A stretch of DNA of 64,000 nt from Candidatus Sericytochromatia bacterium (GCA_018780035.1 JADMKE010000007.1:1-64000), one strand, 5' to 3'. Shown: positions 28,348-40,276, numbered from the stretch's first letter. A program made the numbers and translations. Notes: generated from the letters alone by a model not told the origin.

Positions 28348-28376
28348 TAGACATCGCCCCAATCTATTGCTATACT
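28348..28376 (+). promoter_or_regulatory. Putative proximal str-operon promoter P2
   Basis: TAGACA-N17-TATACT. Confidence 0.6.
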
Positions 28377-28455
28377 TTGTTTCCTGAAATACCATTTTCA
28401 TTATTCCGATTTATCCTGAATTTAAAGCTTGTAAACCAGTTGAGGAGGGATTCTC

Positions 28456-28854
28456 TTGCCTACGATCAATCAGTTAATCCGGAAACCTAGAAAAGCCGTG
28501 ACTTATAAATCCAAGTCACCCGCTTTGAAACAATGCCCTCAGCGCAGAGGGGTTTGTACCCGTGTTTTTACCATGACACCTAAAAAACCGAACTCCGCCC
28601 TGCGCAAAGTGGCCCGTGTTCGTCTGACCAGCAAAATTGAAGTAACCGCTTATATTCCTGGTATTGGCCACAACCTGCAGGAGCACTCTGTTGTGCTGAT
28701 CCGCGGCGGCCGTGTCAAAGACTTGCCCGGTGTGCGTTACCACGTGGTTCGCGGCACCCTGGATACAGGTGGTGCCGTCAACAGAGCCCAGGGACGCTCC
28801 AAATATGGCGCTAAACCGCCCAAGAAATCCAAAACAGTAGCGAAGAAAAAGTAG
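28456..28854 (+). CDS. rpsL: 30S ribosomal protein S12
   Basis: TTG start after [22 protein letters not shown]...[15 protein letters not shown]. Confidence 0.98.
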   Translation: MPTINQLIRKPRKAVTYKSKSPALKQCPQRRGVCTRVFTMTPKKPNSALRKVARVRLTSKIEVTAYIPGIGHNLQEHSVVLIRGGRVKDLPGVRYHVVRGTLDTGGAVNRAQGRSKYGAKPPKKSKTVAKKK

Positions 28855-28869
28855 TGAAAAGGTGATCCT

Positions 28870-29340
28870 ATGCCCAGAAGAGCGAAAATCAAAAAGCGGA
28901 TTCCAGCACCAGATGCAGTGTACCGCAGTGAAATTCTTTCTAAATTTGTCAATTGCATGATGATGCGCGGCAAAAAGACCGTGGCTGAAAACATTGTATA
29001 CAAAGCCCTCGGTCGTGCCGAAGAAAAACTGAAAAAACCTGGCATTGAAATCTTCGAACAGGCACTGAAAAACGTGCGTCCGGTGATCGAAGTGAAACCC
29101 CGCCGTGTCGGCGGCGCTACCTATCAGGTTCCTGTTGAAGTGTCCGACGAGCGCGGTATCGCTCTGGCGCTGCGCTGGGTCATCAAACACGCCCGCGCCC
29201 GCAATGGCAAATCCATGATCGAACAGCTGTCGTCTGAACTCACGGATGCCTATAACAATACCGGAGCCAGTGTCAAGAAGCGCGAAGACACACATAAAAT
29301 GGCCGATGCCAACCGTGCTTTCGCGCATTACCGCTATTAA
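28870..29340 (+). CDS. rpsG: 30S ribosomal protein S7
   Basis: MPRRAKIKKR...KFVNCMMMRGKKTVAE. Confidence 0.98.
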   Translation: MPRRAKIKKRIPAPDAVYRSEILSKFVNCMMMRGKKTVAENIVYKALGRAEEKLKKPGIEIFEQALKNVRPVIEVKPRRVGGATYQVPVEVSDERGIALALRWVIKHARARNGKSMIEQLSSELTDAYNNTGASVKKREDTHKMADANRAFAHYRY

Positions 29341-29352
29341 AGGATACAGATT

Positions 29353-31452
29353 ATGTCTAGGAAAGTAAAAATTGAAACCGTCCGCAATATCGGCATTGTT
29401 GCCCATATTGACGCCGGTAAGACCACCACGACCGAGCGCATTCTGTACTACACCGGCATGGTTCACAAGATCGGTGAAGTACACGACGGCACCGCCGTGA
29501 CTGACTACATGGTACAAGAGCGCGAACGTGGGATCACCATCACCTCTGCAGCCATTACCTCCGAATGGAAAAACCACCGGATCAATATCATTGATACCCC
29601 TGGTCACGTGGACTTCACTGTTGAAGTAGAACGCTCTTTGCGTGTACTTGATGGCATGGTCGGCGTCATTTGCGCAGTGGCGGGTGTACAGCCCCAGTCA
29701 GAAACCGTCTGGCGCCAAGCCAACCGTTATAAAGTTCCCCGTATTGCTTTTGTCAACAAAATGGACCGCCCCGGTGCCAACTTCGTGCGTGCCTTCGAAA
29801 AAGTGCGCGAGCGTTTGAATGACCGTGCGATTCCCGCCCAATTGCCCATCTTCCAAAACGAAGAGTTCTTTGGCATCATCGATTTGATTACCGAAAAAGC
29901 CTACGGTTATTTTGATGATCTCGGCGAAGATATCCGTGAGATTCCCATCCCCGATGATATGCTCAAAGACGTGGAAAAATACCGCGAAGAGTTGATCGAA
30001 GCCGCCTCCGAAATGGATGACGAGCTGATCAACAAATACCTCGAAGGTGAAGCCATCGGCATTGATGAACTCAAAGCAGCCATCCGCAAATCCGTCATTG
30101 CGACGAAGATGACCCCGGTTTTCTGTGGCACCGCCTTTAAAAACAAAGGGGTTCAGCTCTTGTTGGACGCCGTTCTGGATTATCTGCCTTCTCCAAGCGA
30201 TGTAGCGCCCGTGAGAGATATGTCCAAAGAAGACGAAGAAGTTTTGCTCTACCCCAAAGATGACGAACCCTTCTCAGCCTTGGCCTTTAAGATCATCACA
30301 GATCCCTTTATTGGCAAATTGACCTTTATCCGTTGCTATTCTGGCACCCTGGAAAAAGGCAGCTATGTCTATAACTCCACCAAAGGCAATAAAGAGCGTA
30401 TCTCCCGTCTGGTTCAGATGCGAGCCGATCAGCGTCTCGAAATCGATGCCGTTTATGCCGGCGATTTGGCCGCTGCAATTGGTCTGCGCAACACCACCAC
30501 CGGTGACACCCTCTGTACTGAAGACAAACCTGTGATTCTGGAGAGCATGGTCTTCCCCGAACCCGTGGTTTCTGTGGCCGTTGAGCCCAAAACCCAAGCC
30601 GACCGCGACAAGCTCTCTGCAGCTCTGGGCCGTCTGGCTGAAGAAGATCCCACTTTCCGCGTTAAAGTGGACCATGAAACCGGCGAAACGATTATTTCCG
30701 GCATGGGTGAATTGCACCTCGAAATTATCGCTGACCGTCTGGTTCGCGAATTCAACGTCGGCTGTAACGTTGGTAAACCTCAGATTTCTTACCGCGAAAC
30801 CATTCGCAGCAAAATTGAAAATGAGACCAAGTTTATCAAACAATCCGGCGGTCGCGGTCAATATGCACATATCCGTGTTCGTATGGAACCCCTTCCCGCT
30901 GATTCAGATGAGTCGTTTGTCTTCGTCAGTGAAGTCGTCGGGGGTGTTATTCCCAAAGAGTACATTCCTGCCGTTGAAGGTGGCATGCGTGATGCCATGA
31001 CCTCAGGCGTCGTTGCTGGTTTCCCTGCAATTGGCATCAAAGTGACCCTGTACGATGGTTCTTATCACGAAGTTGACTCTTCGGATATGGCCTTCCGGAT
31101 CGCTGGTTCAATGGGCTTCAAAGAATCTATGCGCAAAGCCAACCCCTATCTGTTGGAACCCCGCATGAGCCTCGAAGTCATTGTGCCCGAAAATAATATG
31201 GGTGACGTCATGGGCGACCTTCAAGGCCGTCGTCGTGGCGAACTCAAGAGCATGGAAGCCGAAGATGGTGGCCTCCAGAAAATTCATGCATCTGTTCCCT
31301 TGGCCGAAATGTTCGGCTACGCAACCGATGTACGGTCCATGACACAAGGCCGTGGGACCTTCAGTATGGAGTTCTCACACTATGCCGAAGTACCTAAGAA
31401 CGTGGCCGAAGCCGTAGTGTATCAATCCGGCGCTGCTAAAGCAAAGGCATAG
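29353..31452 (+). CDS. fusA: Elongation factor G
   Basis: [19 protein letters not shown]; 699 aa. Confidence 0.99.
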   Translation: MSRKVKIETVRNIGIVAHIDAGKTTTTERILYYTGMVHKIGEVHDGTAVTDYMVQERERGITITSAAITSEWKNHRINIIDTPGHVDFTVEVERSLRVLDGMVGVICAVAGVQPQSETVWRQANRYKVPRIAFVNKMDRPGANFVRAFEKVRERLNDRAIPAQLPIFQNEEFFGIIDLITEKAYGYFDDLGEDIREIPIPDDMLKDVEKYREELIEAASEMDDELINKYLEGEAIGIDELKAAIRKSVIATKMTPVFCGTAFKNKGVQLLLDAVLDYLPSPSDVAPVRDMSKEDEEVLLYPKDDEPFSALAFKIITDPFIGKLTFIRCYSGTLEKGSYVYNSTKGNKERISRLVQMRADQRLEIDAVYAGDLAAAIGLRNTTTGDTLCTEDKPVILESMVFPEPVVSVAVEPKTQADRDKLSAALGRLAEEDPTFRVKVDHETGETIISGMGELHLEIIADRLVREFNVGCNVGKPQISYRETIRSKIENETKFIKQSGGRGQYAHIRVRMEPLPADSDESFVFVSEVVGGVIPKEYIPAVEGGMRDAMTSGVVAGFPAIGIKVTLYDGSYHEVDSSDMAFRIAGSMGFKESMRKANPYLLEPRMSLEVIVPENNMGDVMGDLQGRRRGELKSMEAEDGGLQKIHASVPLAEMFGYATDVRSMTQGRGTFSMEFSHYAEVPKNVAEAVVYQSGAAKAKA

Positions 31453-31465
31453 ATATGCTATAGAC

Positions 31466-31505
31466 ACTTGGCCTAAGATTGATTAAAATTGATCTTAGGC
31501 CAAGT
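31466..31505 (+). promoter_or_regulatory. Long perfect hairpin in the fusA-tuf intergenic region
   Basis: ACTTGGCCTAAGAT - 12 nt - ATCTTAGGCCAAGT; no U-tract. Confidence 0.8.
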
Positions 31506-31556
31506 TAAATATAAGTTAACCCAATCAAAATTATATTGTGACCTAGGAGATTCAGT

Positions 31557-32789
31557 ATGGCGAGAGAAAAATTTGAACGTAATAAACCGCACGTCAATAT
31601 CGGCACAATTGGCCACGTTGACCACGGTAAAACAACCCTGACTGCAGCGATTACCATGACACTGGCAGCAGCCGGTGGTGGTCTGGCCCGTGGCTATGAC
31701 CAAATCGACAATGCCCCCGAAGAAAAAGCCCGTGGTATTACCATTAATACCAGCCACGTGGAATATGAAACCACCAAACGGCACTATGCTCACGTGGACT
31801 GCCCTGGCCACGCTGACTACATCAAGAACATGATTACTGGTGCAGCTCAGATGGACGGCGCTATCTTGGTTGTGTCCGCAGCTGACGGCCCCATGCCCCA
31901 GACCCGCGAACATATCCTCTTGGCCCGCCAGGTAGGCGTTCCCAGCATGGTTTGCTTCCTCAACAAGATCGACCAGGTAGATGACCCTGAGCTGATCGAG
32001 TTGGTTGAAATGGAACTGCGCGAACTGTTGACCGAATATGACTTCCCCGGCGATGATATCCCCATTGTAGCTGGTTCTGGCTTTAAAGCCATGGAAGCCA
32101 TGACTGGCAACCCCAAAACCCAACGCGGTGAAAACGAATGGGTCGACAAAGTCTGGGCCCTGATGGACGCCGTTGATTCTTACATTCCCGATCCCGCCCG
32201 TGACGTCGACAAACCCCTGCTGATGGCAGTGGAAGATGTCTTCACCATCACTGGTCGTGGTACCGTGGCAACTGGCCGTATCGAACGCGGTCGCTGCAAA
32301 GTCGGTGAAGAAGTTGAAATCGTCGGTCTCGGCGATACCCGTAAAACAGTTGTAACTGGTGTGGAAATGTTCCGCAAAACCCTGGACGAAGGTCTGGCCG
32401 GTGACAACGTGGGTATCCTGATGCGCGGTATCAGCAAAGATGACGTGGAGCGCGGCCAGGTTGTTGCTAAACCCGGTTCAATCAAGCCCCACAATCACTT
32501 CAATGCACAGGTATACGTCTTGAAGAAAGAGGAAGGTGGCCGTCACACCCCCTTCTTCCCTGGCTATCGTCCTCAGTTCTATGTCCGTACCACCGACGTA
32601 ACCGGCGAGTGCAAACTCCCCGAAGGCGTAGAAATGGTCATGCCTGGCGACAATATCGGAATGGTAGTTGTCCTGCAGAAGCCGGTCGCTATCGAAGAAG
32701 GGATGCGTTTCGCGATTCGTGAAGGTGGCCGTACGGTCGGTTCAGGCGTCGTAAGCAAAATCCTGGAAGACATTAAAGAAGAAGAATAA
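31557..32789 (+). CDS. tuf: Elongation factor Tu
   Basis: [18 protein letters not shown]...; 410 aa. Confidence 0.99.
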   Translation: MAREKFERNKPHVNIGTIGHVDHGKTTLTAAITMTLAAAGGGLARGYDQIDNAPEEKARGITINTSHVEYETTKRHYAHVDCPGHADYIKNMITGAAQMDGAILVVSAADGPMPQTREHILLARQVGVPSMVCFLNKIDQVDDPELIELVEMELRELLTEYDFPGDDIPIVAGSGFKAMEAMTGNPKTQRGENEWVDKVWALMDAVDSYIPDPARDVDKPLLMAVEDVFTITGRGTVATGRIERGRCKVGEEVEIVGLGDTRKTVVTGVEMFRKTLDEGLAGDNVGILMRGISKDDVERGQVVAKPGSIKPHNHFNAQVYVLKKEEGGRHTPFFPGYRPQFYVRTTDVTGECKLPEGVEMVMPGDNIGMVVVLQKPVAIEEGMRFAIREGGRTVGSGVVSKILEDIKEEE

Positions 32790-32800
32790 GGATTGTTAGT

Positions 32801-33109
32801 ATGGCTGGTCAAAAAATCAGAATTAGGTTAAAGTCCTACGATCATCGTTTGCTGGATGAGTCCGCTCGTCGTATTGTGGACACAGCTCGCCGTACCGACG
32901 CCAAGGTGGTAGGTCCGGTCCCGCTGCCGATTCGCAAGCACATTTTTTGTGTGCTGCGCTCTCCACATGTGGATAAAAAATCTCGGGAACATTTCGAGAT
33001 TCGCACCCACAAGCGCTTGCTGGATATTCTGGAACCCTCCACGAAGACGGTTGATGCGCTGATGCACATGGACCTGCCTGCTGGCGTCGATATTGAAGTA
33101 AAGCTGTAG
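32801..33109 (+). CDS. rpsJ: 30S ribosomal protein S10
   Basis: [28 protein letters not shown]. Confidence 0.98.
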   Translation: MAGQKIRIRLKSYDHRLLDESARRIVDTARRTDAKVVGPVPLPIRKHIFCVLRSPHVDKKSREHFEIRTHKRLLDILEPSTKTVDALMHMDLPAGVDIEVKL

Positions 33110-33155
33110 TCCAGACTACAGTTGCAAAAGAAGAAAGTAAGGAGACATAACCCCG

Positions 33156-33800
33156 ATGAGTTCTACTGTAGGACTTATAGGTACCAAACTGGGGATGACA
33201 CATGTCTTCGATGAAACGGGAAACAGTGTGCCGGTTACGGTTATCCAAGCCGGCCCCTGTCCGATCGTCCAGATCAAAAAGCCGGATACCGATGGGTATT
33301 CGGCTTTGCAAGTCGGATTTTCGCCTGTTCCGAAGCACCGTGTGAATAAACCACAGCAAGGTCATTTTAAAAAAGCGGGTGTCCATACAACTCGACGCCT
33401 GGTTGAATTCCGCCTCCAAAGCATTGAAGGTTTTGAAGTTGGCAGCGAGCTGACCGTTGGTCAGTTTGAAGCCGGTCAATCCGTCAACGTTCAAGGCCGC
33501 CAGATTGGCAAGGGCTTTATGGGTGCCACCAAACGCCACCACTTCGGTCGTGGTCCGATGAGTCACGGTTCTAAATCGCACCGCATCCCCGGTTCGATTG
33601 GTGCCGGTACCACCCCTGGCCGTGTTTACAAAGGTGTCAAAATGTCTGGTCGCAAACCCAATAAGGTCACGACTGTCAAACATATTGAAATCGTCAAAGT
33701 AGACGCCGAACGCAATCTGTTGCTGGTCAAAGGTTCGATCCCCGGTTCGACCGGAGCCCAGGTTAAAATTGTACCCGTTAAATTAGGAGGACAGCCCTGA
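33156..33800 (+). CDS. rplC: 50S ribosomal protein L3
   Basis: [30 protein letters not shown]. Confidence 0.98.
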   Translation: MSSTVGLIGTKLGMTHVFDETGNSVPVTVIQAGPCPIVQIKKPDTDGYSALQVGFSPVPKHRVNKPQQGHFKKAGVHTTRRLVEFRLQSIEGFEVGSELTVGQFEAGQSVNVQGRQIGKGFMGATKRHHFGRGPMSHGSKSHRIPGSIGAGTTPGRVYKGVKMSGRKPNKVTTVKHIEIVKVDAERNLLLVKGSIPGSTGAQVKIVPVKLGGQP

Positions 33801-34411
33801 TGTCAGCACTTAAAAAGTATGATGGTCAAGGATTTGGCAGTATTGAAGCCACAGATCTGCTCTGGGGCGCTGAGCCCAATACCGATCTGATGCACATGGC
33901 TGCTGTCCGCCAGTTGAACAATGCCCGTGTAGGCACTGCCTGCACCAAAACCCGCATGGAAGTTGCCGGCGGCGGTAGAAAACCCTGGAAACAAAAAGGC
34001 ACAGGCCGCGCACGCGCTGGCAGCCGTACCTCGTCAATTTGGCGTGGGGGCGGTGTCTCTTTTGGTCCCAAACCCCGCAGCTTTGCAACCAGCCTGAACC
34101 GTAAAATGGCGGCCCGTGCATTGAGTTCAGCCCTGTCTGCCCAGCGTGAACAGGTCGTGGTCGTCGCTGATTCTCTTTTGAATCTGAACAAAACCGCTGA
34201 ATTCAACGCCCTGCTCGGCAAAATGGGTCTGGCTGATCAGAAAGTCTTGGTGGTGGCCGATTACAATGAAGCCCTCCACCGCGTAACCCGCAACCTCCGT
34301 CAGGTGTCTGTGGTGAGCCCCAAAAACGTCGGTGTGGTCGATGTGCTTGATCATCAAGCCCTCGTGATCGCTGAAGGCTCACTGCCATTACTCGAAGGAA
34401 GGTTTGTCTAA
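33800..34411 (+). CDS. rplD: 50S ribosomal protein L4
   Basis: GGRKPWKQKGTGRARAGSRTSSIWRGGGVSFGPKPR. Confidence 0.98.
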   Translation: MSALKKYDGQGFGSIEATDLLWGAEPNTDLMHMAAVRQLNNARVGTACTKTRMEVAGGGRKPWKQKGTGRARAGSRTSSIWRGGGVSFGPKPRSFATSLNRKMAARALSSALSAQREQVVVVADSLLNLNKTAEFNALLGKMGLADQKVLVVADYNEALHRVTRNLRQVSVVSPKNVGVVDVLDHQALVIAEGSLPLLEGRFV

Positions 34412-34689
34412 TGGATCCTTATACAATTGTGAAGTATCCCCTGATCACTGAAAAATCCACCCTTTTGGGTGCGGACAATCAGTACGTCTTTGAAGTGGAT
34501 ACCAAAGCCAATAAAGTTGAGATTGCCAAAGCTGTTGCAACCATTTTTAAAGTGGAAGTCGACAAGGTGCGCACCCTCAATGTGAAGCCGGAGCAACGGG
34601 CCTTTGGGAGCCGTGCACGCAAGCGGAAACTCCGCAAAAAAGCAATTGTGACCCTCAAAGCCGGTCACAAAATTGATCTCGCTATTTAA
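34411..34689 (+). CDS. rplW: 50S ribosomal protein L23
   Basis: IVKYPLITEKSTLLGADNQYVFEVD. Confidence 0.97.
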   Translation: MDPYTIVKYPLITEKSTLLGADNQYVFEVDTKANKVEIAKAVATIFKVEVDKVRTLNVKPEQRAFGSRARKRKLRKKAIVTLKAGHKIDLAI

Positions 34690-34706
34690 GAAAGTGGTGA
34701 AACACT

Positions 34707-35543
34707 ATGGGTATTCGAGTTTTAAAACCAACAACCGCCGGCCAACGCAATATGAGTCGGCTTACATATGAGGAAATCACGACCTCTACGCCCGAAAAAT
34801 CACTGCTGGCACCCCTGAAGAAAACAGGTGGACGCAACAATACCGGACGGATTACATCCCGTTTCCGGGGAGGCGGCCACAAACGTCACTACCGTTTGAT
34901 TGATTTTAAGCGCAACAAAGAGAATGTACCAGCCAAAGTGGCAACGATCGAATACGATCCCAACCGCACGGCCAATATTGCTCTGCTTCACTATGCAGAT
35001 GGTGAAAAGCGCTATATCCTGGCCCCCCAGGGTCTGCAAGTCGGTGATGAAATTTTAGCTGGTGAAGGGGCCGATATTAAACCCGGTCACGCCATGCAGC
35101 TGAAAGATATTCCTCTGGGTACAGTGATTCATAACGTGGAACTCCAGCCCGGTCGGGGCGGACAGTTGGCCCGTGCGGCCGGCACCTCTGCTCAGCTCGT
35201 GGCCAAGGACGGTGAATACGTTCAAGTCAAGCTGCCTTCTGGTGAAGTGCGTATGGTTTCCAGAAATTGCCGGGCCACCATTGGTGCTCTGGGCAATGCG
35301 GATTTCAAAAACGTTTCGATTGGTAAAGCCGGTCGCAAACGTCACATGGGCCGTCGGCCTCATAACCGCGGCGTGGTAATGAACCCCTGCGATCACCCCC
35401 ATGGTGGTGGTGAAGGCAAAGCTCCCGTTGGGGGCAAGGCACAGACTCCTTGGGGTCAGCCTGCAATGGGTTTCCGTACCCGCAAGAAAAAACCGAGCGA
35501 CCGCTTCATTACTCAGAAGCGCGTTAGCCGCAATGCACGATAA
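34707..35543 (+). CDS. rplB: 50S ribosomal protein L2
   Basis: [36 protein letters not shown]. Confidence 0.99.
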   Translation: MGIRVLKPTTAGQRNMSRLTYEEITTSTPEKSLLAPLKKTGGRNNTGRITSRFRGGGHKRHYRLIDFKRNKENVPAKVATIEYDPNRTANIALLHYADGEKRYILAPQGLQVGDEILAGEGADIKPGHAMQLKDIPLGTVIHNVELQPGRGGQLARAAGTSAQLVAKDGEYVQVKLPSGEVRMVSRNCRATIGALGNADFKNVSIGKAGRKRHMGRRPHNRGVVMNPCDHPHGGGEGKAPVGGKAQTPWGQPAMGFRTRKKKPSDRFITQKRVSRNAR

Positions 35544-35558
35544 AGGAGACAGCGACGA

Positions 35559-35837
35559 ATGAGCCGTTCTGTAAAAAAGGGACCTTTTATTCAAGAAAAG
35601 CTGCTCAAGAAAATTGAGCGCATGAATGATAAAAACGAGAAGCGCGTAATTAAAACCTGGTCCCGCGCATCCACCATTACACCGGATATGATCGGACACA
35701 CCATTGCCGTCTACAATGGCCGCAAACATGTGCCCATCTTTGTGACTGAGAACATGGTCGACTATCGCCTGGGTGAGTTCGTTCCCACCCGTATGTTCCG
35801 TGGCCACGCCGGTGAAAAAACCGTATCACGCCGATAG
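35559..35837 (+). CDS. rpsS: 30S ribosomal protein S19
   Basis: [19 protein letters not shown]. Confidence 0.98.
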   Translation: MSRSVKKGPFIQEKLLKKIERMNDKNEKRVIKTWSRASTITPDMIGHTIAVYNGRKHVPIFVTENMVDYRLGEFVPTRMFRGHAGEKTVSRR

Positions 35838-35852
35838 AATGAGGAACATACC

Positions 35853-36203
35853 GTGAGTAACCCAGTAAAAGTCAAGGCTATAGCCAAGAATGTCAGCATG
35901 TCACCCTTCAAGCTGAGACGGGTGATGAATCTGGTCCGGGGAATGAATGGCTTAGATGCATTGGACCACCTCAAGTTCATGCCCCACAAAGCCGCCCGTA
36001 TCATCGAAAAGGTTCTCCACTCTGCGCTTTCAAACGCAGAAAACAACAATATGTTGGATGTGGAAGAGCTCTATGTGGTCGAAGCATTTGTAGATGGTGG
36101 CCGTACGCTGCGCCGGGTTCAACCCCGTGCCCAGGGTCGCGCTTACCAGATCAAAAAACGCTCCAGCCACGTCACCATCGCCGTTGGGCCGAAGAAGAAG
36201 TAA
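35853..36203 (+). CDS. rplV: 50S ribosomal protein L22
   Basis: KAIAKNVSMSPFKLRRVMNLVRG; GRAYQIKKRSSHVTI. Confidence 0.98.
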   Translation: MSNPVKVKAIAKNVSMSPFKLRRVMNLVRGMNGLDALDHLKFMPHKAARIIEKVLHSALSNAENNNMLDVEELYVVEAFVDGGRTLRRVQPRAQGRAYQIKKRSSHVTIAVGPKKK

Positions 36204-36212
36204 GGAGACAAT

Positions 36213-36881
36213 ATGGGCCAGAAAGTACACCCAATCGGATTTCGGTTGGGCATTACCAAAAATTGGAAAAGCCGTTGGTTTTCCCCCAAGAACTATCCCG
36301 ATCTGATCCAAGAAGATCGCCGTATTCGTGAGATTGTCAAAAAACAGCTGTCTGCCGCAGGCATTGCTGATATTGAAGTTGAACGTAAATCGAACCAAGT
36401 TGAAGTCACCATTCAAACCGCTAAACCGGGTATGGTTGTCGGTCGCGGTGGCAAAAACATCGAGGAACTGCGTCAGAAACTCTTCCAGGAACTGAACAAA
36501 AAAGTTCAGATGAACGTGCAAGAAGTGAAGTCTGTTGAAACCAACGCCCAGCTGATCGCTGAAGCAGCCGCTCAACAGCTCGAAAAACGCGTGGCGTTTC
36601 GCCGCGTGATGAAGCAGTCCATGACCCGCGCCATGAATTCCGGTGCCCAAGGCATCAAGATCATGATCGCTGGCCGTCTCGGTGGAGCAGATATTGCCCG
36701 TACCGAATGGTTGCGCGAAGGCCGGATTCCGTTGCACACCCTGCGTGCAGATATCGATTATGGCTTCTTTGAAGCCAAGACCGTTTTTGGCATTATCGGT
36801 ATCAAAGTATGGGTCTACAACGGCGAAAAGCTGAGAGAAAAAGAGTCGAAAAAAGAGGTCCCCTCCAATGCTAATGCCTAA
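36213..36881 (+). CDS. rpsC: 30S ribosomal protein S3
   Basis: [23 protein letters not shown]. Confidence 0.98.
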   Translation: MGQKVHPIGFRLGITKNWKSRWFSPKNYPDLIQEDRRIREIVKKQLSAAGIADIEVERKSNQVEVTIQTAKPGMVVGRGGKNIEELRQKLFQELNKKVQMNVQEVKSVETNAQLIAEAAAQQLEKRVAFRRVMKQSMTRAMNSGAQGIKIMIAGRLGGADIARTEWLREGRIPLHTLRADIDYGFFEAKTVFGIIGIKVWVYNGEKLREKESKKEVPSNANA

Positions 36882-37320
36882 ACGTACTAAGTACAGAAAG
36901 CAGATGCGGGGCCGCATGAAGGGCAAGGAAACCCGTGGTACGACTGTCGCCTTTGGCGAATTCGGACTGCAAGGTCTGGAGCCTGCCTGGATTACCGCCC
37001 GCCAAATTGAGGCTGCCCGTCGTGCCATGACCCGTTCTGTCCGTCGTGGCGGGAAAGTGCATATCCGCGTTTTCCCCGACAAGCCAATCACAGCAAAACC
37101 CGCCGAAACCCGCATGGGTAGCGGTAAAGGTTCACCTGAGTATTGGGTAGCCGTTGTCAAACCCGGTCGTGTTTTATTTGAACTCGCTGGGGTTCCCGAA
37201 GAAGTAGCCCGCAAGGCTATGCGTTTGGCCAGTGCCAAATTGCCAATCAAGACCCGCTTTGTCAGTCGCGCTGAACAAGAAGCAGCTGCCACTGAAACCG
37301 CGGAAGGAGGCGAAGAATAA
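36874..37320 (+). CDS. rplP: 50S ribosomal protein L16
   Basis: [22 protein letters not shown]. Confidence 0.98.
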   Translation: MPKRTKYRKQMRGRMKGKETRGTTVAFGEFGLQGLEPAWITARQIEAARRAMTRSVRRGGKVHIRVFPDKPITAKPAETRMGSGKGSPEYWVAVVKPGRVLFELAGVPEEVARKAMRLASAKLPIKTRFVSRAEQEAAATETAEGGEE

Positions 37321-37321
37321 G

Positions 37322-37543
37322 ATGTCTAAGCAAGAAATCAGTCGTTTGCGCGAACTTTCCCAGCAGGAATTGCTGGATGAGCGTCAGGAAGCCAAACAGG
37401 AACTTTTTAATCTGAAGTTCCAGTGGATGGCGACACGTCAGCTTTCCAACACCGCCCGTCTGCGTCTGTTACGGCAAAAAGTTGCCCGTATCAACACCCT
37501 GTTACGGGAACGTGAATTGGAAGGAGAAGAAGTCAATGCCTAA
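37322..37543 (+). CDS. rpmC: 50S ribosomal protein L29
   Basis: [33 protein letters not shown]-type pattern. Confidence 0.95.
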   Translation: MSKQEISRLRELSQQELLDERQEAKQELFNLKFQWMATRQLSNTARLRLLRQKVARINTLLRERELEGEEVNA

Positions 37544-37784
37544 ACGTGTACTGACCGGCAAGGTCGTCAGTGACAAAATGCAAAAAACCCGTGTGGCCGA
37601 AATCGAACGTTTCCCCACACACCCGATCTACAAAAAGGTTCAATCCCGCAGAAAGCGCTACAAGTTCCATGATGAACAAGAGCTCTCTAAAGCTGGTGAT
37701 CTGGTCCGCATTGTGGAGTGCCGCCCCATGAGCCGTGACAAACACTTCCGTCTTTTGGAAGTTGTTGAGTCCGGATTGGATTAA
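37536..37784 (+). CDS. rpsQ: 30S ribosomal protein S17
   Basis: [42 protein letters not shown]. Confidence 0.97.
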   Translation: MPKRVLTGKVVSDKMQKTRVAEIERFPTHPIYKKVQSRRKRYKFHDEQELSKAGDLVRIVECRPMSRDKHFRLLEVVESGLD

Positions 37785-37797
37785 TAAGGAGTTAGTT

Positions 37798-38166
37798 ATG
37801 ATTCAGCAAGAAAGTCGTCTCGCTGTGGCTGACAACACCGGCGCAAAAGAACTGCTCTGCATCACCGTGCTCGGCAGCTCTGGCCGTCGTTACGCTCATG
37901 TGGGTGACACCATTGTCGCCGTCGTCAAAGAAGCCACTCCCAATATGCCTGTCAAAAAAAGCCAGGTTGTCAAAGCCGTTATCGTGCGTACCAAGCACCA
38001 GATCCATCGCAAAGATGGTTCGCGTATTCGCTTTGATGAAAATGCCGCCGTGATTGTCAACAATGATGGCAATCCGATTGGTACCCGTGTTTTTGGTCCT
38101 GTGGCCCGTGAACTTCGGGAAAAGAACTATATGAAAATTGTCTCACTTGCCCCGGAGGTTCTTTAA
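37798..38166 (+). CDS. rplN: 50S ribosomal protein L14
   Basis: [22 protein letters not shown]. Confidence 0.98.
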   Translation: MIQQESRLAVADNTGAKELLCITVLGSSGRRYAHVGDTIVAVVKEATPNMPVKKSQVVKAVIVRTKHQIHRKDGSRIRFDENAAVIVNNDGNPIGTRVFGPVARELREKNYMKIVSLAPEVL

Positions 38167-38168
38167 AT

Positions 38169-38525
38169 ATGGCATCCAATAAAACTGATAAAGAGTACCG
38201 TCGTCTGACGATTAAAAAAGGCGATCAGGTGGTTGTTATTTCCGGTCGCGATGCAGATCGTGGTAAGGTAGGTAAGGTTCTGCGCGTTCTGCCCAAAACC
38301 GACCGTGTTGTTGTAGAAGGTGTTGGCATGGTGACCCGTCACCAAAAGCCCACTATGCAAGGCCAAAAGGGCTCTCTTGTTAGAAAAGAAGCCCCGATCC
38401 AACGCTCCCGCGTAATGCTCTATGATGCAAGCCTGAAAAAAGGCGTGCGGACCGGTAGCAAAACTCTGGAAAACGGCCAAAAAGTCCGTGTCTCTCAAAA
38501 ATCGGGCGAAACGCTCGACAATTAA
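38169..38525 (+). CDS. rplX: 50S ribosomal protein L24
   Basis: IKKGDQVVVISGRDADRGKVGKVLRVLP. Confidence 0.97.
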   Translation: MASNKTDKEYRRLTIKKGDQVVVISGRDADRGKVGKVLRVLPKTDRVVVEGVGMVTRHQKPTMQGQKGSLVRKEAPIQRSRVMLYDASLKKGVRTGSKTLENGQKVRVSQKSGETLDN

Positions 38526-38558
38526 TTAATTTAAAATATGTTGAAGGAGTAGCTAAGT

Positions 38559-39113
38559 ATGGTTGCAGAAGCAAAACCAAGACTTAAGCAGTTCTACCGC
38601 GAGCAAGTGGTTCCCAAGCTCAAAGACGAGTTTCAGTACACCAACGTTATGGACGTGCCCAAACTTGACAAAATCGTGGTCAGTATCGGTTTGGGTGAAT
38701 ATATTCTCAATCACAAAGCCCTGGAATTTGCCCAGACAGATTTGGCCACCATCACCGGTCAAAAACCGATTGTGGTCAAAGCAAAAAAATCCATTGCCAA
38801 CTTCAAACTGCGCCAGGGCATGCCCATCGGTTTGAAAGTCACCCTGCGTGGTGATCGTATGTATGAATTCCTGGATCGCCTCGTCTCCCTGGCTCTGCCC
38901 CGGATTCGTGACTTCCGCGGAGTTTCCAACAAAGCTTTCGATCAACGTGGCAATTACACCATTGGTCTTAAAGAACAGCTGATCTTCCCCGAAATCAGCT
39001 ACGACAAGGTCGACAAAGTGCGCGGTATGAACATCACCTTCGTAACCACTGCTCAAAACGACCAAGAAGCTCACGCTCTGCTCAAACATTTTGGAATGCC
39101 GTTTCGGAAGTAG
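38559..39113 (+). CDS. rplE: 50S ribosomal protein L5
   Basis: [35 protein letters not shown]. Confidence 0.98.
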   Translation: MVAEAKPRLKQFYREQVVPKLKDEFQYTNVMDVPKLDKIVVSIGLGEYILNHKALEFAQTDLATITGQKPIVVKAKKSIANFKLRQGMPIGLKVTLRGDRMYEFLDRLVSLALPRIRDFRGVSNKAFDQRGNYTIGLKEQLIFPEISYDKVDKVRGMNITFVTTAQNDQEAHALLKHFGMPFRK

Positions 39114-39122
39114 GAGACAATT

Positions 39123-39308
39123 ATGGCAAAAACATCAATGATTGAAAAATCCAAGCGCCCCGCAAAATACAAGGTGCGTCAACACAACCGTTGCCGTACC
39201 TGTGGCCGCCCCAAAGCCTATTATCGCTATTTTGGCCTCTGCCGCATTTGCTTGCGCGAAAATGCTCACAAGGGTGTACTGCCCGGTGTGAAGAAGTCCA
39301 GTTGGTAA
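39123..39308 (+). CDS. rpsN: 30S ribosomal protein S14 (zinc-binding short form)
   Basis: 61 aa; [20 protein letters not shown]. Confidence 0.98.
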   Translation: MAKTSMIEKSKRPAKYKVRQHNRCRTCGRPKAYYRYFGLCRICLRENAHKGVLPGVKKSSW

Positions 39309-39321
39309 GAGGAGAAATAGT

Positions 39322-39714
39322 ATGGTTACAGATCCTATCAGTGATATGCTTACCCGGGTCCGCAATGCTCTGATGCTGCGCAAAGACTCTGTGGAAGTAC
39401 CGCATTCCAAAATCAAAAAAGAAGTGTCACGGGTTTTAAAAGAAAACGGTTATATCACCGATTTCTTCGAAGTCAGTGATGACAAATTCAAGAAAATCAA
39501 ATTGGTTCTCAAGTACCACGATGGCCGCTCCGTCATTCAGGGCCTCAAACGCGTCAGCACCCCCGGTCGCCGCGTGTATGTTGGAACCCAAGAAGTACCG
39601 CGCGTGATGGGCGGAATGGGCGTGGCTGTGGTCTCTACCTCCCGTGGCATTCTTACCGGTCACCAGGCCCGTCGTCTCAAAGTCGGCGGCGAATTACTGT
39701 GTTATGTATGGTAG
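39322..39714 (+). CDS. rpsH: 30S ribosomal protein S8
   Basis: DPISDMLTRVRNALMLRKDSVEVPHSKIK. Confidence 0.98.
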   Translation: MVTDPISDMLTRVRNALMLRKDSVEVPHSKIKKEVSRVLKENGYITDFFEVSDDKFKKIKLVLKYHDGRSVIQGLKRVSTPGRRVYVGTQEVPRVMGGMGVAVVSTSRGILTGHQARRLKVGGELLCYVW

Positions 39715-39723
39715 GTAAAAGCA

Positions 39724-40260
39724 ATGTCTCGAATTGGTAAAAAACCCATTACACTGGCCAAAGCCACCGTTGAAGTCAGTGGCAATACCGTCAAGGTCAA
39801 AGGCCCCAAAGGCGAACTGTCTCAGGATATCCGTGATGAAGTCTCGATCGAAGTCCTCGATGGTGTCTTGCACGTCAACCGCAAAAACGACAGCAAACAG
39901 GCCCGTGCCCTGCATGGTCTCTATCGCTCTCTGCTGGCCAATATGGTAGAAGGCGTGAACAACGGCTTCTCCAAATCCCTCGAAATGATCGGGGTCGGTT
40001 ATAAAGCCGCCCTCAAAGGAACCAGCCTGGTTTTGAACGTAGGCTATTCCCACCCTGTGGAGATTGAAGCGCCTCCCGGCATCGTGCTCGAAACAGAAGG
40101 CCCCACCCGTATCCATGTCAAAGGCATTGATAAGGGCGAGGTCGGTAATGTCGCTGCCAAAATCCGCGCTGTGCGCAAACCCGAGCCTTATAAAGGCAAA
40201 GGGATCCGGTATGTGGGCGAAGTCGTCCGCAGAAAAGCCGGCAAATCAGGTAAGAAGTAG
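39724..40260 (+). CDS. rplF: 50S ribosomal protein L6
   Basis: MSRIGKKPITLAKATVEVSGNTVKVKGPKGEL. Confidence 0.98.
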   Translation: MSRIGKKPITLAKATVEVSGNTVKVKGPKGELSQDIRDEVSIEVLDGVLHVNRKNDSKQARALHGLYRSLLANMVEGVNNGFSKSLEMIGVGYKAALKGTSLVLNVGYSHPVEIEAPPGIVLETEGPTRIHVKGIDKGEVGNVAAKIRAVRKPEPYKGKGIRYVGEVVRRKAGKSGKK

Positions 40261-40276
40261 TCGGAGGCCATAAAAA

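Noticed and set aside
28516-29607. 363-aa minus-strand ORF across rpsL-rpsG-fusA
   Set aside because: Antisense shadow of rpsL, rpsG and fusA.
36030-37292. 420-aa minus-strand ORF across rplV-rpsC-rplP
   Set aside because: Antisense to unambiguous ribosomal protein genes; shadow ORF from codon bias.
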